Origin: Desulfobulbaceae bacterium UBA5123
Lineage (GTDB): Bacteria > Desulfobacterota > Desulfobulbia > Desulfobulbales > UBA5123
Direction of reading: 5' to 3'
NCBI GenBank assembly: GCA_002415465.1
Contig: DHYT01000119.1
Span: forward strand, 1 to 8,868
DNA: 8,868 nt
Notes under the pieces: generated by a model
Told to the model about the DNA's origin: nothing
The model's input: the letters and a program-made list of their open reading frames with translations, nothing else
The model's database searches: none
Shown here: positions 1 through 6,255 of the stretch, one piece after another
How positions within the stretch are numbered: the first letter of the stretch is position 1
How the letters are laid out: every line of letters begins with the position of its first letter
Translations under genes and position numbers: made by a program

Positions 1-609
1 AAGAGCAAGGGCAGCGGCCTCGGCATGGCCATCACCCACTCCATTATCAGCAAGCACCATGGCCACATCTCGGTCCAGTCGAAGGTTGGAGAGGGCGCCA
101 CCTTCGCCATCCTGCTGCCTGTCGCCGAAGGTGACGCAACCGCCGCCACCGGCTCCCCGCAGACATCCACCGTCAACACCGACGGACGGCGTCTTCGGAT
201 CCTCCTCATGGATGACGAAGAGATGCTCCTGGAGATGTCGACCCGGATGCTTGTCAGCCTGGGTCACGAAACCACCGTCGCCACGGACGGCGCCCAGGCC
301 ATCGAACTCTACCGGCAGGCCATCGCCGATGGGCGGCCATTCGACCTCGCCCTCATGGATCTCACCATCCCCGGCGGGATGGGCGGCAAGGAGGCCGGCC
401 GGATCATCCTGGAACTGGACCCGCGCGCGAACATGATCGCCTCCAGCGGTTACTCCAACGATCCGATCATGGCAAACCCTCGGCAATACGGCTTCACGGA
501 TGCGATTGCCAAGCCCTATAAACTCAAAGAGCTGGCCGCGACCATCGCGCGGATCCAGCCCGAGCCGAACAGGCCGCTTGCGGCCGCGCAGCCGCCGGCA
601 ACCCCCTGA
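1..609 (+). CDS. Hybrid sensor histidine kinase, C-terminal part (ATPase end plus receiver domain), 5'-truncated by window
   Basis: The frame is open from base 1, so the true start lies upstream; 202 residues are visible. Residues 4-11 (GSGLGMAI) are the G2 glycine box of a HATPase_c domain, and GEGATFAILLP at about 30-40 is the usual final strand of that domain. After a low-complexity linker, a response-regulator receiver begins near residue 65. It has the acidic pair D71-D72, the phospho-acceptor Asp120 (ALMDLTIPGG), Ser148 at the conserved Thr/Ser position (ASSGYS) and Lys171 (AKPYK). The tail after about 187 is Pro/Ala-rich. The protein would autophosphorylate on a His in the missing part and pass phosphate to its own receiver. 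Sensor domains and output partner are outside the window, so the signal is unknown. A promoter-like sequence follows the gene, so it is probably not part of the polyamine operon. Confidence 0.93.
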   Translation, partial: KSKGSGLGMAITHSIISKHHGHISVQSKVGEGATFAILLPVAEGDATAATGSPQTSTVNTDGRRLRILLMDDEEMLLEMSTRMLVSLGHETTVATDGAQAIELYRQAIADGRPFDLALMDLTIPGGMGGKEAGRIILELDPRANMIASSGYSNDPIMANPRQYGFTDAIAKPYKLKELAATIARIQPEPNRPLAAAQPPATP

Positions 610-630
610 ACCGGAAAAGTCATTTTTTGC

Positions 631-659
631 TTGTGATTTTGCGCCGCTGAAAATATTAT
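631..659 (+). promoter_or_regulatory. Candidate sigma70-type promoter for the speA operon
   Basis: TTGTGA at 631-636 (-35, 4 of 6 to TTGACA) is followed by exactly 17 bases and TATTAT at 654-659 (-10, 5 of 6 to TATAAT). An A/T-rich stretch at about 614-629 lies just upstream and could act as an UP element. Transcription would begin near 666 and give a leader of about 130 nt before speA. It is the best promoter match I could see in this gap. It is a sequence match only. Confidence 0.5.
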
Positions 660-801
660 GCTCGCCTTTTCCGCCGCACTCTCTAAGATTGGGCGGCAGC
701 CGGCAAAAACAAGCCACAACCTTGCCTTGCCCGTCACCAACCTTACTACCCTTGATGCATCTGCCCTGCGGCAGGTGAAAGCGCCTCGGATGAAAAAATG
801 A
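658..801 (+). other. Candidate leader ORF overlapping the speA start (ATGA)
   Basis: An open frame runs from ATG 658 to TGA 799-801 (47 codons) and its stop overlaps the speA ATG at 798-800. The start at 658 lies inside the predicted -10 box, so on a transcript from that promoter only internal starts (TTG 727, GTG 775, ATG 790) would be available. ATG 790 gives just Met-Lys-Lys-stop and is preceded at 773-778 by AGGTGA, a better ribosome-binding site than anything directly before speA. The C-terminal end of the frame is basic (RQVKAPRMKK). This could be a coupling or sensing leader, or chance openness in GC-rich DNA. I do not recognise the peptide. Confidence 0.2.
704..753 (+). promoter_or_regulatory. 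C-rich, G-poor leader segment (possible Rho-loading tract)
   Basis: By hand count these 50 bases hold 21 C and 4 G, with little obvious self-pairing, within otherwise GC-balanced DNA. The segment lies in the predicted untranslated leader of speA. High-C, low-G unstructured RNA is what Rho binds, so premature termination could control the operon. A small hairpin (CTGCC, 761-765, with GGCAG, 770-774) follows. Confidence 0.25.
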
Positions 802-2720
802 GAATCGAAACGAAGACACTGGAACGCTGGACCAGCGAAAAATCCAAGGAACTGTACGGAATCCGCAACTGGAGCGGCGGCTACTTCGGAATCTCCGACA
901 AGGGAGAGGTGACGGTCAGCCCCGCCGGCAAGGGCAAGGGGCCGACGGTGAGCCTGATGGAGATCATCTCCGGGATGACCGAACGGGGCCTTGACATGCC
1001 GGTCCTGCTCCGTATCGAAAACATCCTCCACTCCCGGATCCAGCAACTCCACGAAAGCTTTGCCAAGGCAATCAAGGAGGCCGGATACCAATCGGTTTAC
1101 CGCGGCGTCTACCCGATCAAGGTCAACCAGCAGGAACAGGTGCTGGCCGAGGTCGCCCGTTTCGGAGAAAAGTACCACCATGGCCTCGAGGCTGGCAGCA
1201 AGGCGGAGCTCATCGCCGCCATCTCCTTTATCCGCGACCCCGAGGCGTACATCATCTGCAACGGCTACAAGGATGAAGAGTTCATCGACCTCAGCCTCTA
1301 CGCGCTGAAGATGGGCCTCCAGTGCATCCTGGTGGTCGAGTCGCCCGAGGAGTTGCCGCTGATTCTCGAGCGTTCCCAATCCCTCAAGATCCGCCCGCGA
1401 CTGGGCGTCCGCATCAAGCTCGCCAGCAACGCCGGCGGCCGCTGGACCGATTCCGGCGGCGAGTTCAGCGTGTTCGGACTCAACACCGCCCAGGTGATCG
1501 ATGCCGTCGACACCCTGCGGGAAAAGGAGATGCTCGACTGCCTGCAACTGCTGCACTACCATCTCGGCTCCCAGATCCCCAATATCCGGGATATCCGGGC
1601 GGCGGTGCTCGAGGCGAGCCAGATCTACATCGGCCTGGTGCAGGAAGGCGCGGCCATGGGCATCCTCGACATGGGTGGCGGCCTGGCGGTGGACTACGAC
1701 GGCTCCCACGCCAACTACGGCAGCAGCCGCAACTATACCCTCAACGAATACAGCGCCGATATCGTCGAGCAGGTGATGGCCACCCTGGACAAGGCCGAGG
1801 TGGCGCATCCGGTGCTGGTCACCGAATCCGGCCGGGCCACCGTGGCCTATTACTCGGTGCTGCTCTTCAACATCCTCAACGTGAGCCGCTTCGAGTCGCA
1901 TCCGCCGCCGGAGAAACTGCCCGAGGATTCGCACCGTTTCCTGCAGAACCTCTTCGAGATCCCCGGCGATATCAACTCCCGCAACGTCCAGGAATTTTAT
2001 CACGACGCCCTCTACTACCGCGACGAGATCCGGCAGCTCTTCAAGCACGGGGCCATCACCCTGCGGGAACGGGCGCTGGCCGAGCAGATGTTCTGGTACA
2101 TCATGAATACCGTCTTGCGCTACAGCGAAAAGATGAAGCATGTCCCCGAAGAACTGGAGGGGCTTGCCAACCGGCTGGCCGACATCTACTACGGCAACTT
2201 CAGCGTCTTTCAATCGCTGCCCGACTCCTGGGCCATCGGCCAGCTCTTCCCGGTCATGCCGGTGCATCGCCTCAACGAAGCGCCCACCCGGCAGGGGATC
2301 ATCGCCGACATCACCTGCGATTCCGACGGCAAGATCGACCGCTTCATCAGCCTCCACGAGGAGAGCCACACCCTGGCCCTGCATCCCCTGCTGCCGGAAG
2401 AGGAGTACTACCTCGGCGTCTTCCTGGTCGGCGCCTATCAGGAAACCCTGGGCGACCTGCATAACCTGCTGGGCGACACCAACGTGGTCAGCATCCGCAT
2501 CGACGAAGACGGTCACGTGGAGTATGCCAGGGAGATCGAGGGCGACACCGTCGCCGATGTCCTCGACTATGTGGAGTATGACACCAAGGCGATTCTCACC
2601 CGTCTGCGCCAGACCGCCGAGCATGCGGTGCGCGAGGGGAAGATGAATGTCCGCGAACGCCGCGCGGTGATGCGGGCCTTCGAGGACGGCCTTCGCGGCT
2701 ATACCTACTTCGAAAGATAA
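798..2720 (+). CDS. speA: Biosynthetic arginine decarboxylase (PLP-dependent, fold type III)
   Basis: Decarboxylates L-arginine to agmatine in the cytoplasm, the entry step of this polyamine operon. The 640 residues are close to the usual SpeA size (E. coli about 658). Visible marks are the PLP lysine K108 in YPIKVNQ, GLEAGSKAEL (129-138), HYHLGSQ (253-259), the phosphate-binding glycine stretch at 293-295, ESGR (343-346) and the C-terminal catalytic cysteine C507 in TCDSDGK. GAYQETLGDLHNLLGD (545-560) is also a family signature. The inserted helical region and C-terminal domain distinguish it from ornithine and diaminopimelate decarboxylases. The start at 798 is the only usable one: the frame closes at TGA 753-755 and no other start codon lies between. 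Its own Shine-Dalgarno is weak (GGA at 788-790), so translation may be coupled to a leader frame. CASDH follows after 40 bases. Confidence 0.97.
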   Translation: MRIETKTLERWTSEKSKELYGIRNWSGGYFGISDKGEVTVSPAGKGKGPTVSLMEIISGMTERGLDMPVLLRIENILHSRIQQLHESFAKAIKEAGYQSVYRGVYPIKVNQQEQVLAEVARFGEKYHHGLEAGSKAELIAAISFIRDPEAYIICNGYKDEEFIDLSLYALKMGLQCILVVESPEELPLILERSQSLKIRPRLGVRIKLASNAGGRWTDSGGEFSVFGLNTAQVIDAVDTLREKEMLDCLQLLHYHLGSQIPNIRDIRAAVLEASQIYIGLVQEGAAMGILDMGGGLAVDYDGSHANYGSSRNYTLNEYSADIVEQVMATLDKAEVAHPVLVTESGRATVAYYSVLLFNILNVSRFESHPPPEKLPEDSHRFLQNLFEIPGDINSRNVQEFYHDALYYRDEIRQLFKHGAITLRERALAEQMFWYIMNTVLRYSEKMKHVPEELEGLANRLADIYYGNFSVFQSLPDSWAIGQLFPVMPVHRLNEAPTRQGIIADITCDSDGKIDRFISLHEESHTLALHPLLPEEEYYLGVFLVGAYQETLGDLHNLLGDTNVVSIRIDEDGHVEYAREIEGDTVADVLDYVEYDTKAILTRLRQTAEHAVREGKMNVRERRAVMRAFEDGLRGYTYFER

Positions 2721-2746
2721 TTTTCACCCGGCGCCGCCGGTTTGAT

Positions 2747-2754
2747 GGGAGGAG
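2747..2754 (+). promoter_or_regulatory. Strong ribosome-binding site for CASDH
   Basis: GGGAGGAG ends 6 bases before ATG 2761 and matches the 16S anti-Shine-Dalgarno well. It fixes the start of the dehydrogenase and is the strongest ribosome-binding site in the polyamine operon. Confidence 0.75.
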
Positions 2755-2760
2755 AAGACC

Positions 2761-3945
2761 ATGGCTAGAGTATTGATTATCGGCGCAGGCGGCGTCGGCG
2801 CGGTGGTGGTGCGCAAATGCGCCCAACTCCCGGAGGTGTTCAGCGAGATCATGCTGGCCAGCCGCACCAAATCCAAGTGTGACGATATCGCAAGCACCCT
2901 CCCCCGCCCGATCCAGACCGCGCGGGTCGACGCGGACAACGTACCGGAGCTGGTGGCCCTGATCCGCTCCTACAAGCCCGATCTGGTGATGAACCTGGCC
3001 CTGCCCTACCAGGATCTGACCATCATGGACGCCTGCCTGGAGACCGGCGTCGACTATCTCGACACCGCCAACTACGAACACCCGGACACCGCCAAGTTCG
3101 AATACAAATGGCAGTGGGAGTATCAGGACCGCTTCAAGGAGAAGGGGATCATGGCCCTGCTGGGCAGCGGCTTTGATCCGGGCGTGACCAGTGTCTTCTG
3201 CACCTACCTGCAGAAGCATTACCTGGACGAGCTCCATTACATCGACATCATCGACTGCAACGGCGGCGACCACGGCCAGCCCTTCGCCACCAACTTCAAC
3301 CCCGAGATCAACATCCGCGAGGTCACCGCCAAGGGGCGCTACTGGCAGGAGGGCGAATGGGTTGAAACCGCGCCGCTGTCGGTAAAAGAAAAATTCGAGC
3401 AGCCGGAAAACCTCGGACCGATGAACATCTATCTCATGTACCACGAGGAGCTTGAGTCGCTGGCGCGCTACATTCCGGGGCTCAAGCGGGCCCGCTTCTG
3501 GATGAGCTTTTCCGACAACTACCTCAAGCACCTGGAGGTGCTGGGCAACGTCGGCATGACCCGCATCGACGAGGTGGAATTCCAGGGGCAAAAGATCGTG
3601 CCGCTGCAGTTCCTGAAGGCGCTGCTGCCCGACCCCGCCTCGCTGGGGCCGCTGACCAAGGGCAAGACCTGCATCGGCTGCAAGGTCACCGGCGTCAAGG
3701 ACGGCGCAAAAAAGACCTACTACATCTACAACATCTGCGACCACGAGGAGTGCTACCGGGAGGTGCGGTCCCAGGCGATCTCCTACACCACCGGCGTGCC
3801 GGCGATGATCGGGGCCAAGATGATGCTTGCCGGCCACTGGCGCGGGCAAGGGGTCTTCAACATCGAGCAGCTCGATCCCGACCCGTTCATGGATGCCCTC
3901 AACGCCTACGGCCTGCCGTGGAAGGTCGTGGAGCTGCAAGATTGA
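2761..3945 (+). CDS. Carboxyspermidine/carboxynorspermidine dehydrogenase (CASDH), saccharopine dehydrogenase family
   Basis: A 394-residue Rossmann-fold oxidoreductase that begins at once with a dinucleotide-binding loop (LIIGAGGVG, glycines 8, 10, 11 and 13). GSGFDPGVT (135-143) and the C-terminal run with NICDHEECYREV and QAISYTTGVPAMIGAK are typical of the saccharopine dehydrogenase-like CASDH group. The expected reaction is NADPH-dependent condensation of putrescine (or diaminopropane) with L-aspartate semialdehyde, giving carboxyspermidine (or carboxynorspermidine). It is followed directly by the matching decarboxylase, with arginine decarboxylase and agmatinase in the same operon. This makes polyamine synthesis far more likely than lysine metabolism, though automated annotation often stops at 'saccharopine dehydrogenase'. 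With agmatinase supplying putrescine, carboxyspermidine is the likely product. The stop codon overlaps the nspC start by one base. Confidence 0.92.
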   Translation: MARVLIIGAGGVGAVVVRKCAQLPEVFSEIMLASRTKSKCDDIASTLPRPIQTARVDADNVPELVALIRSYKPDLVMNLALPYQDLTIMDACLETGVDYLDTANYEHPDTAKFEYKWQWEYQDRFKEKGIMALLGSGFDPGVTSVFCTYLQKHYLDELHYIDIIDCNGGDHGQPFATNFNPEINIREVTAKGRYWQEGEWVETAPLSVKEKFEQPENLGPMNIYLMYHEELESLARYIPGLKRARFWMSFSDNYLKHLEVLGNVGMTRIDEVEFQGQKIVPLQFLKALLPDPASLGPLTKGKTCIGCKVTGVKDGAKKTYYIYNICDHEECYREVRSQAISYTTGVPAMIGAKMMLAGHWRGQGVFNIEQLDPDPFMDALNAYGLPWKVVELQD

Positions 3946-5096
3946 TGCATCTCCCCACCCCCGCCTTCATCGTCGACGAGGTGAGGCTGCGCCGCAACCT
4001 TGAAACCCTGGCCCGGGTCAAGGAACGGACCGGCTGCACGATCCTCCTCGCCCTCAAGGGCTTTGCCATGTGGAGCGTGGCGCCGCTGGTGCGCGAATAT
4101 CTCGACGGGGTCTGCGCCAGTTCCCCGTGGGAGGCACGCCTGGGCCGCGAGGAGTACCGCGGCGAGGTGCATGCCTTTGCCGCCGCCTACAGCGAAGGCG
4201 ATATCCTCGAACTGGTCGAGGTGTGCGACGAGATCGACTTCAACTCCTTTGCCCAGTGGCAACGCTACGCGCATTTAATCCCGGCCCTGATCAAATGCGG
4301 CCTGCGCATCAACCCCGAATGTTCAACCCAGGATCACGCCATCTACGACCCCTGCGCCCCCAAGTCGCGGTTGGGGATCAGGGCGGCGGATTTCGCCGGA
4401 CAATCGCTTGCCGGGATCAGCGGCCTGCATTTCCATACCCTCTGCGAACAGAACGCCGATGCCCTGGCCCGCACCCTGACGGCGGTTGAGGAAAGTTTCG
4501 CCCCGTACCTCACCGGGCTTGAGTGGGTCAACTTCGGCGGCGGCCACCACATCACCCGCGCCGATTACGATATCGATCTGCTCTGTCGGCTGATCAACGA
4601 TTTCCAGGCAAAATACAAGGTCAGGGTGATCCTCGAACCCGGCGAGGCGGTGGCCCTCCATGCCGGCGTCCTCACCGCCGAGGTGTTGGACGTGGTGCAG
4701 AACGAGATGGCAATCGCCATTTTGAACGTCTCCTGCACCGCCCATATGCCCGATGTGCTGGAGATGCCCTATCGGCCGAACATCTGCGCGGCCGCCGGCG
4801 AGTTGTTTCCCGATCCCGCGCGGCGGGCCGGGAAGCCAAACGAGAAGCCGTACACCTATCGACTGGCGGGCCTGAGCTGCCTCGCCGGCGACGTGATCGG
4901 CGATTACTCCTTCGACCGGCCTCTCAACACCGGCGATCAACTGATCTTCGAAGACATGGGCCATTACTCCATGGTCAAGACCACCATGTTCAACGGCGTC
5001 CAGCACCCGGCGATCATGCTCTACAACTCGGAAACCAACGCCCTGAAGACCGTCCGCGCCTTCGGCTACGAGGATTTCAAGGGGAGACTTTCCTGA
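3945..5096 (+). CDS. nspC: Carboxynorspermidine/carboxyspermidine decarboxylase
   Basis: A 383-residue PLP-dependent fold III decarboxylase (alanine racemase-like barrel), related to but distinct from diaminopimelate decarboxylase. It removes the carboxyl group of carboxyspermidine to give spermidine. The N-terminus TPAFIVDE is typical. The PLP lysine is K38 in LALKGFA. Further marks are LHFHTLCEQ (161-169), the glycine loop GGGHHIT (198-204), EPGEA (231-235), the cysteine of GLSCLAGD (C312) and EDMGHYSMVKTTMFNG (336-351). The reading frame is open upstream to 3750, but that extension overlaps CASDH and is not protein-like, so ATG 3945 is chosen. That ATG shares its A with the CASDH stop (TGATG), and GGAG at 3930-3933 can serve as ribosome-binding site. 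The overlap points to translational coupling of dehydrogenase and decarboxylase, which act in sequence. Confidence 0.94.
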   Translation: MHLPTPAFIVDEVRLRRNLETLARVKERTGCTILLALKGFAMWSVAPLVREYLDGVCASSPWEARLGREEYRGEVHAFAAAYSEGDILELVEVCDEIDFNSFAQWQRYAHLIPALIKCGLRINPECSTQDHAIYDPCAPKSRLGIRAADFAGQSLAGISGLHFHTLCEQNADALARTLTAVEESFAPYLTGLEWVNFGGGHHITRADYDIDLLCRLINDFQAKYKVRVILEPGEAVALHAGVLTAEVLDVVQNEMAIAILNVSCTAHMPDVLEMPYRPNICAAAGELFPDPARRAGKPNEKPYTYRLAGLSCLAGDVIGDYSFDRPLNTGDQLIFEDMGHYSMVKTTMFNGVQHPAIMLYNSETNALKTVRAFGYEDFKGRLS

Positions 5097-5956
5097 TGGA
5101 CCACCCGCGCGCCAACCGTTTCCTCGATTCGGAAATCCCGAATCTTGCCCCGGAGCAATGCCTGTTCCAGGTGATTCCGGCCCCCTACGAAAAAACCGTC
5201 TCCTACGGCGGCGGCACCGCCCAGGGCCCGGAGGCCATCATCCTCGCCTCCGGACAACTGGAAGCCTACGACGGCGCGAGCTGCCCCTGCGAGCAGGGCA
5301 TCCACACCCTGCCGCCCGCCGCCACCCTTGAAGCCATTGAAACCGCCGTTGCCCACGTGGCGGCCATGGGCAGGATTCCGGTGCTGCTGGGCGGAGAACA
5401 CACCGTCACCTACGGGGCGCTGAAGGCCCTGCGGGATGCGGGCGAGACCTTTGGGGTGATCCAGTTCGACGCCCATGCCGATCTCCGCGACACCTACGAG
5501 GGCGACCCATTCAGCCACGCCTGCGTCATGCGCCGCGCGCTCGATATGAATCTGCCCCTGCTGCAGATCGGCGTTCGCGCCCTCTCCCCGCCCGAGGTGG
5601 AATTGCGGAAGAGTCGCGCCATCCCCCATTACGATGCCGACCGGATCGGGCGGCACGGTGTGCCGGGGCAACTGCTGCCCGCCGACTTCCCGCAGAAGGT
5701 CTACATCACCTTTGACGTCGACGGCCTCGACCCTTCCATCATGCCCGCCACCGGCACCCCGGAACCGGGCGGCCTCACCTGGTGGCAGGCCATGGACTGC
5801 CTCGCCGCCATCACCGCCTCGCGCACCGTCATCGGCTTCGACGTCGTCGAACTCGCCCCCATCGATTCCCTGCATGCCGCCGATTTCACCGCCGCCCGGC
5901 TGATTTACAACCTGATGGGCTATATCACCAGGGCCATGGCCGCAAACGATCACTAA
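5096..5956 (+). CDS. speB: Agmatinase (ureohydrolase family)
   Basis: Hydrolyses agmatine to putrescine and urea with a dinuclear manganese centre. The 286 residues fit the family. All metal ligands are visible: H102 in GGEHT, D125, H127 and D129 in FDAHADLRD, and D207 and D209 in FDVDGLDP. H141 in SHA and the late FDVVELAP block (248-255) are also present. Arginases and guanidinobutyrases share these motifs; agmatinase is preferred because arginine decarboxylase, which makes agmatine, heads the same operon. The frame is open upstream to 4523, but that part overlaps nspC. ATG 5096 is chosen because it overlaps the nspC stop (TGATG) and has AAGGGGAG at 5079-5086 as ribosome-binding site. It supplies the putrescine that CASDH uses. 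Two cysteines at 63 and 65 (SCPC) are a small oddity of no known meaning. Confidence 0.94.
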   Translation: MDHPRANRFLDSEIPNLAPEQCLFQVIPAPYEKTVSYGGGTAQGPEAIILASGQLEAYDGASCPCEQGIHTLPPAATLEAIETAVAHVAAMGRIPVLLGGEHTVTYGALKALRDAGETFGVIQFDAHADLRDTYEGDPFSHACVMRRALDMNLPLLQIGVRALSPPEVELRKSRAIPHYDADRIGRHGVPGQLLPADFPQKVYITFDVDGLDPSIMPATGTPEPGGLTWWQAMDCLAAITASRTVIGFDVVELAPIDSLHAADFTAARLIYNLMGYITRAMAANDH

Positions 5957-5967
5957 AAAAAATACCC

Positions 5968-5990
5968 CCTTGTCTTTTCAAGGAAAGACA
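5968..5990 (+). promoter_or_regulatory. Two overlapping, mutually exclusive small hairpins after speB
   Basis: CCTTG (5968-5972) can pair with CAAGG (5979-5983), or TGTCTTT (5971-5977) can pair perfectly with AAAGACA (5984-5990) across a 6-base loop. They start 12 bases past the speB stop. The downstream sequence is only mildly T-rich, so this is not a canonical intrinsic terminator on the + strand. On the - strand the hairpin precedes an 8-T run at a distance of several bases. It may help end the operon transcript, or protect its 3' end. Confidence 0.3.
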
Positions 5991-5999
5991 TTATCTTGG

Positions 6000-6028
6000 T
6001 TGCAATCAAGTTAAGTATTTAGTTTAAT
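6000..6028 (+). promoter_or_regulatory. Candidate sigma70-type promoter for the efflux operon
   Basis: TTGCAA at 6000-6005 (4 of 6 to the -35 consensus), a 17-base spacer and TTTAAT at 6023-6028 (5 of 6 to the -10 consensus) lie in an A/T-rich island. The predicted start near 6035 gives a leader of about 220 nt before the outer-membrane factor gene. It is a sequence match only; other weak -10-like boxes (TATAGT, 6157-6162) lack a good partner. Confidence 0.45.
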
Positions 6029-6043
6029 GCCTGCATACCGTCC

Positions 6044-6071
6044 CATGCTAACACCTGCTCCCGTTAGCATG
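6044..6071 (+). promoter_or_regulatory. Perfect 9-bp inverted repeat, operator-like
   Basis: CATGCTAAC (6044-6052) and GTTAGCATG (6063-6071) are exact reverse complements around a 10-base centre. The site begins about 10 bases downstream of the predicted transcription start. This is the position and shape of an operator for a dimeric repressor such as TetR or MarR types that often control RND pumps. It lacks a following T-run, so it is not a terminator. It could instead act as an RNA hairpin. No regulator gene is in the window. Confidence 0.45.
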
Positions 6072-6127
6072 CGCGTCAGAAGGCTCCCGGACAACGGGTC
6101 GCGATACCCTGACAGACTTGAAAAAGA

Positions 6128-6176
6128 GCTTTTACGGGGGTGCCGCTTGGTGTAGATATAGTTAGGATGTAAAAGC
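6128..6176 (+). repeat. Spaced 8-bp inverted repeat in the efflux leader
   Basis: GCTTTTAC (6128-6135) and GTAAAAGC (6169-6176) are perfect reverse complements separated by 33 bases that contain no coding signal. A short GCGG/CCGC hairpin (6175-6185) overlaps the right arm. If transcribed, this could form a stem-loop with a large apical domain in the 5' leader. I do not recognise a known riboswitch class in it. Confidence 0.3.
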
Positions 6177-6255
6177 GGTTGCCGCGCCTCCCTGCAGCCT
6201 GCCGCCAAGAGCCGTTGCGGCGCCGACACGGATCAAGATATTGGAACCATGCCCC

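Noticed and set aside
614..629. AAAAGTCATTTTTT as a terminator of the kinase gene
   Set aside because: The stem would be four A-T pairs only, with no GC; it fits better as an A/T-rich flank of the speA promoter.
1322..2464. A 380-codon + strand frame inside speA
   Set aside because: The translation is Arg/Pro/Gly-rich low-complexity and lies wholly within speA in another frame.
516..2624. A 702-codon open frame on the - strand opposite speA
   Set aside because: It is an antisense shadow of GC-rich codon usage. The translation is low-complexity (rich in V, G, D, H), shows no family motif, and speA is fully convincing on the other strand.
2721..2746. CCGG-rich hairpin between speA and CASDH
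   Set aside because: Only a 4-bp stem and no T-run; too weak to call a terminator or processing site.
2596..3939. A 447-codon open frame on the - strand opposite CASDH
   Set aside because: Same type of antisense shadow; the CASDH frame has clear motifs and a strong ribosome-binding site.
3750..3944. N-terminal extension of nspC
   Set aside because: The frame is open here, but the translated part is Arg/Ala-rich, overlaps CASDH and has no counterpart in the decarboxylase family; the conserved N-terminus begins at 3945.
4523..5095. N-terminal extension of speB
   Set aside because: Out-of-frame reading of nspC; the ureohydrolase sequence and the ribosome-binding site place the start at 5096.
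6027..6155. A 42-codon + strand frame in the efflux leader
   Set aside because: It lacks a ribosome-binding site, its start lies within or next to the predicted -10 box, and the composition is not protein-like.
6011..6229. A 72-codon - strand frame in the speB-efflux gap
   Set aside because: No Shine-Dalgarno before its start, no recognisable family, and it crosses the promoter and palindrome of the efflux operon.
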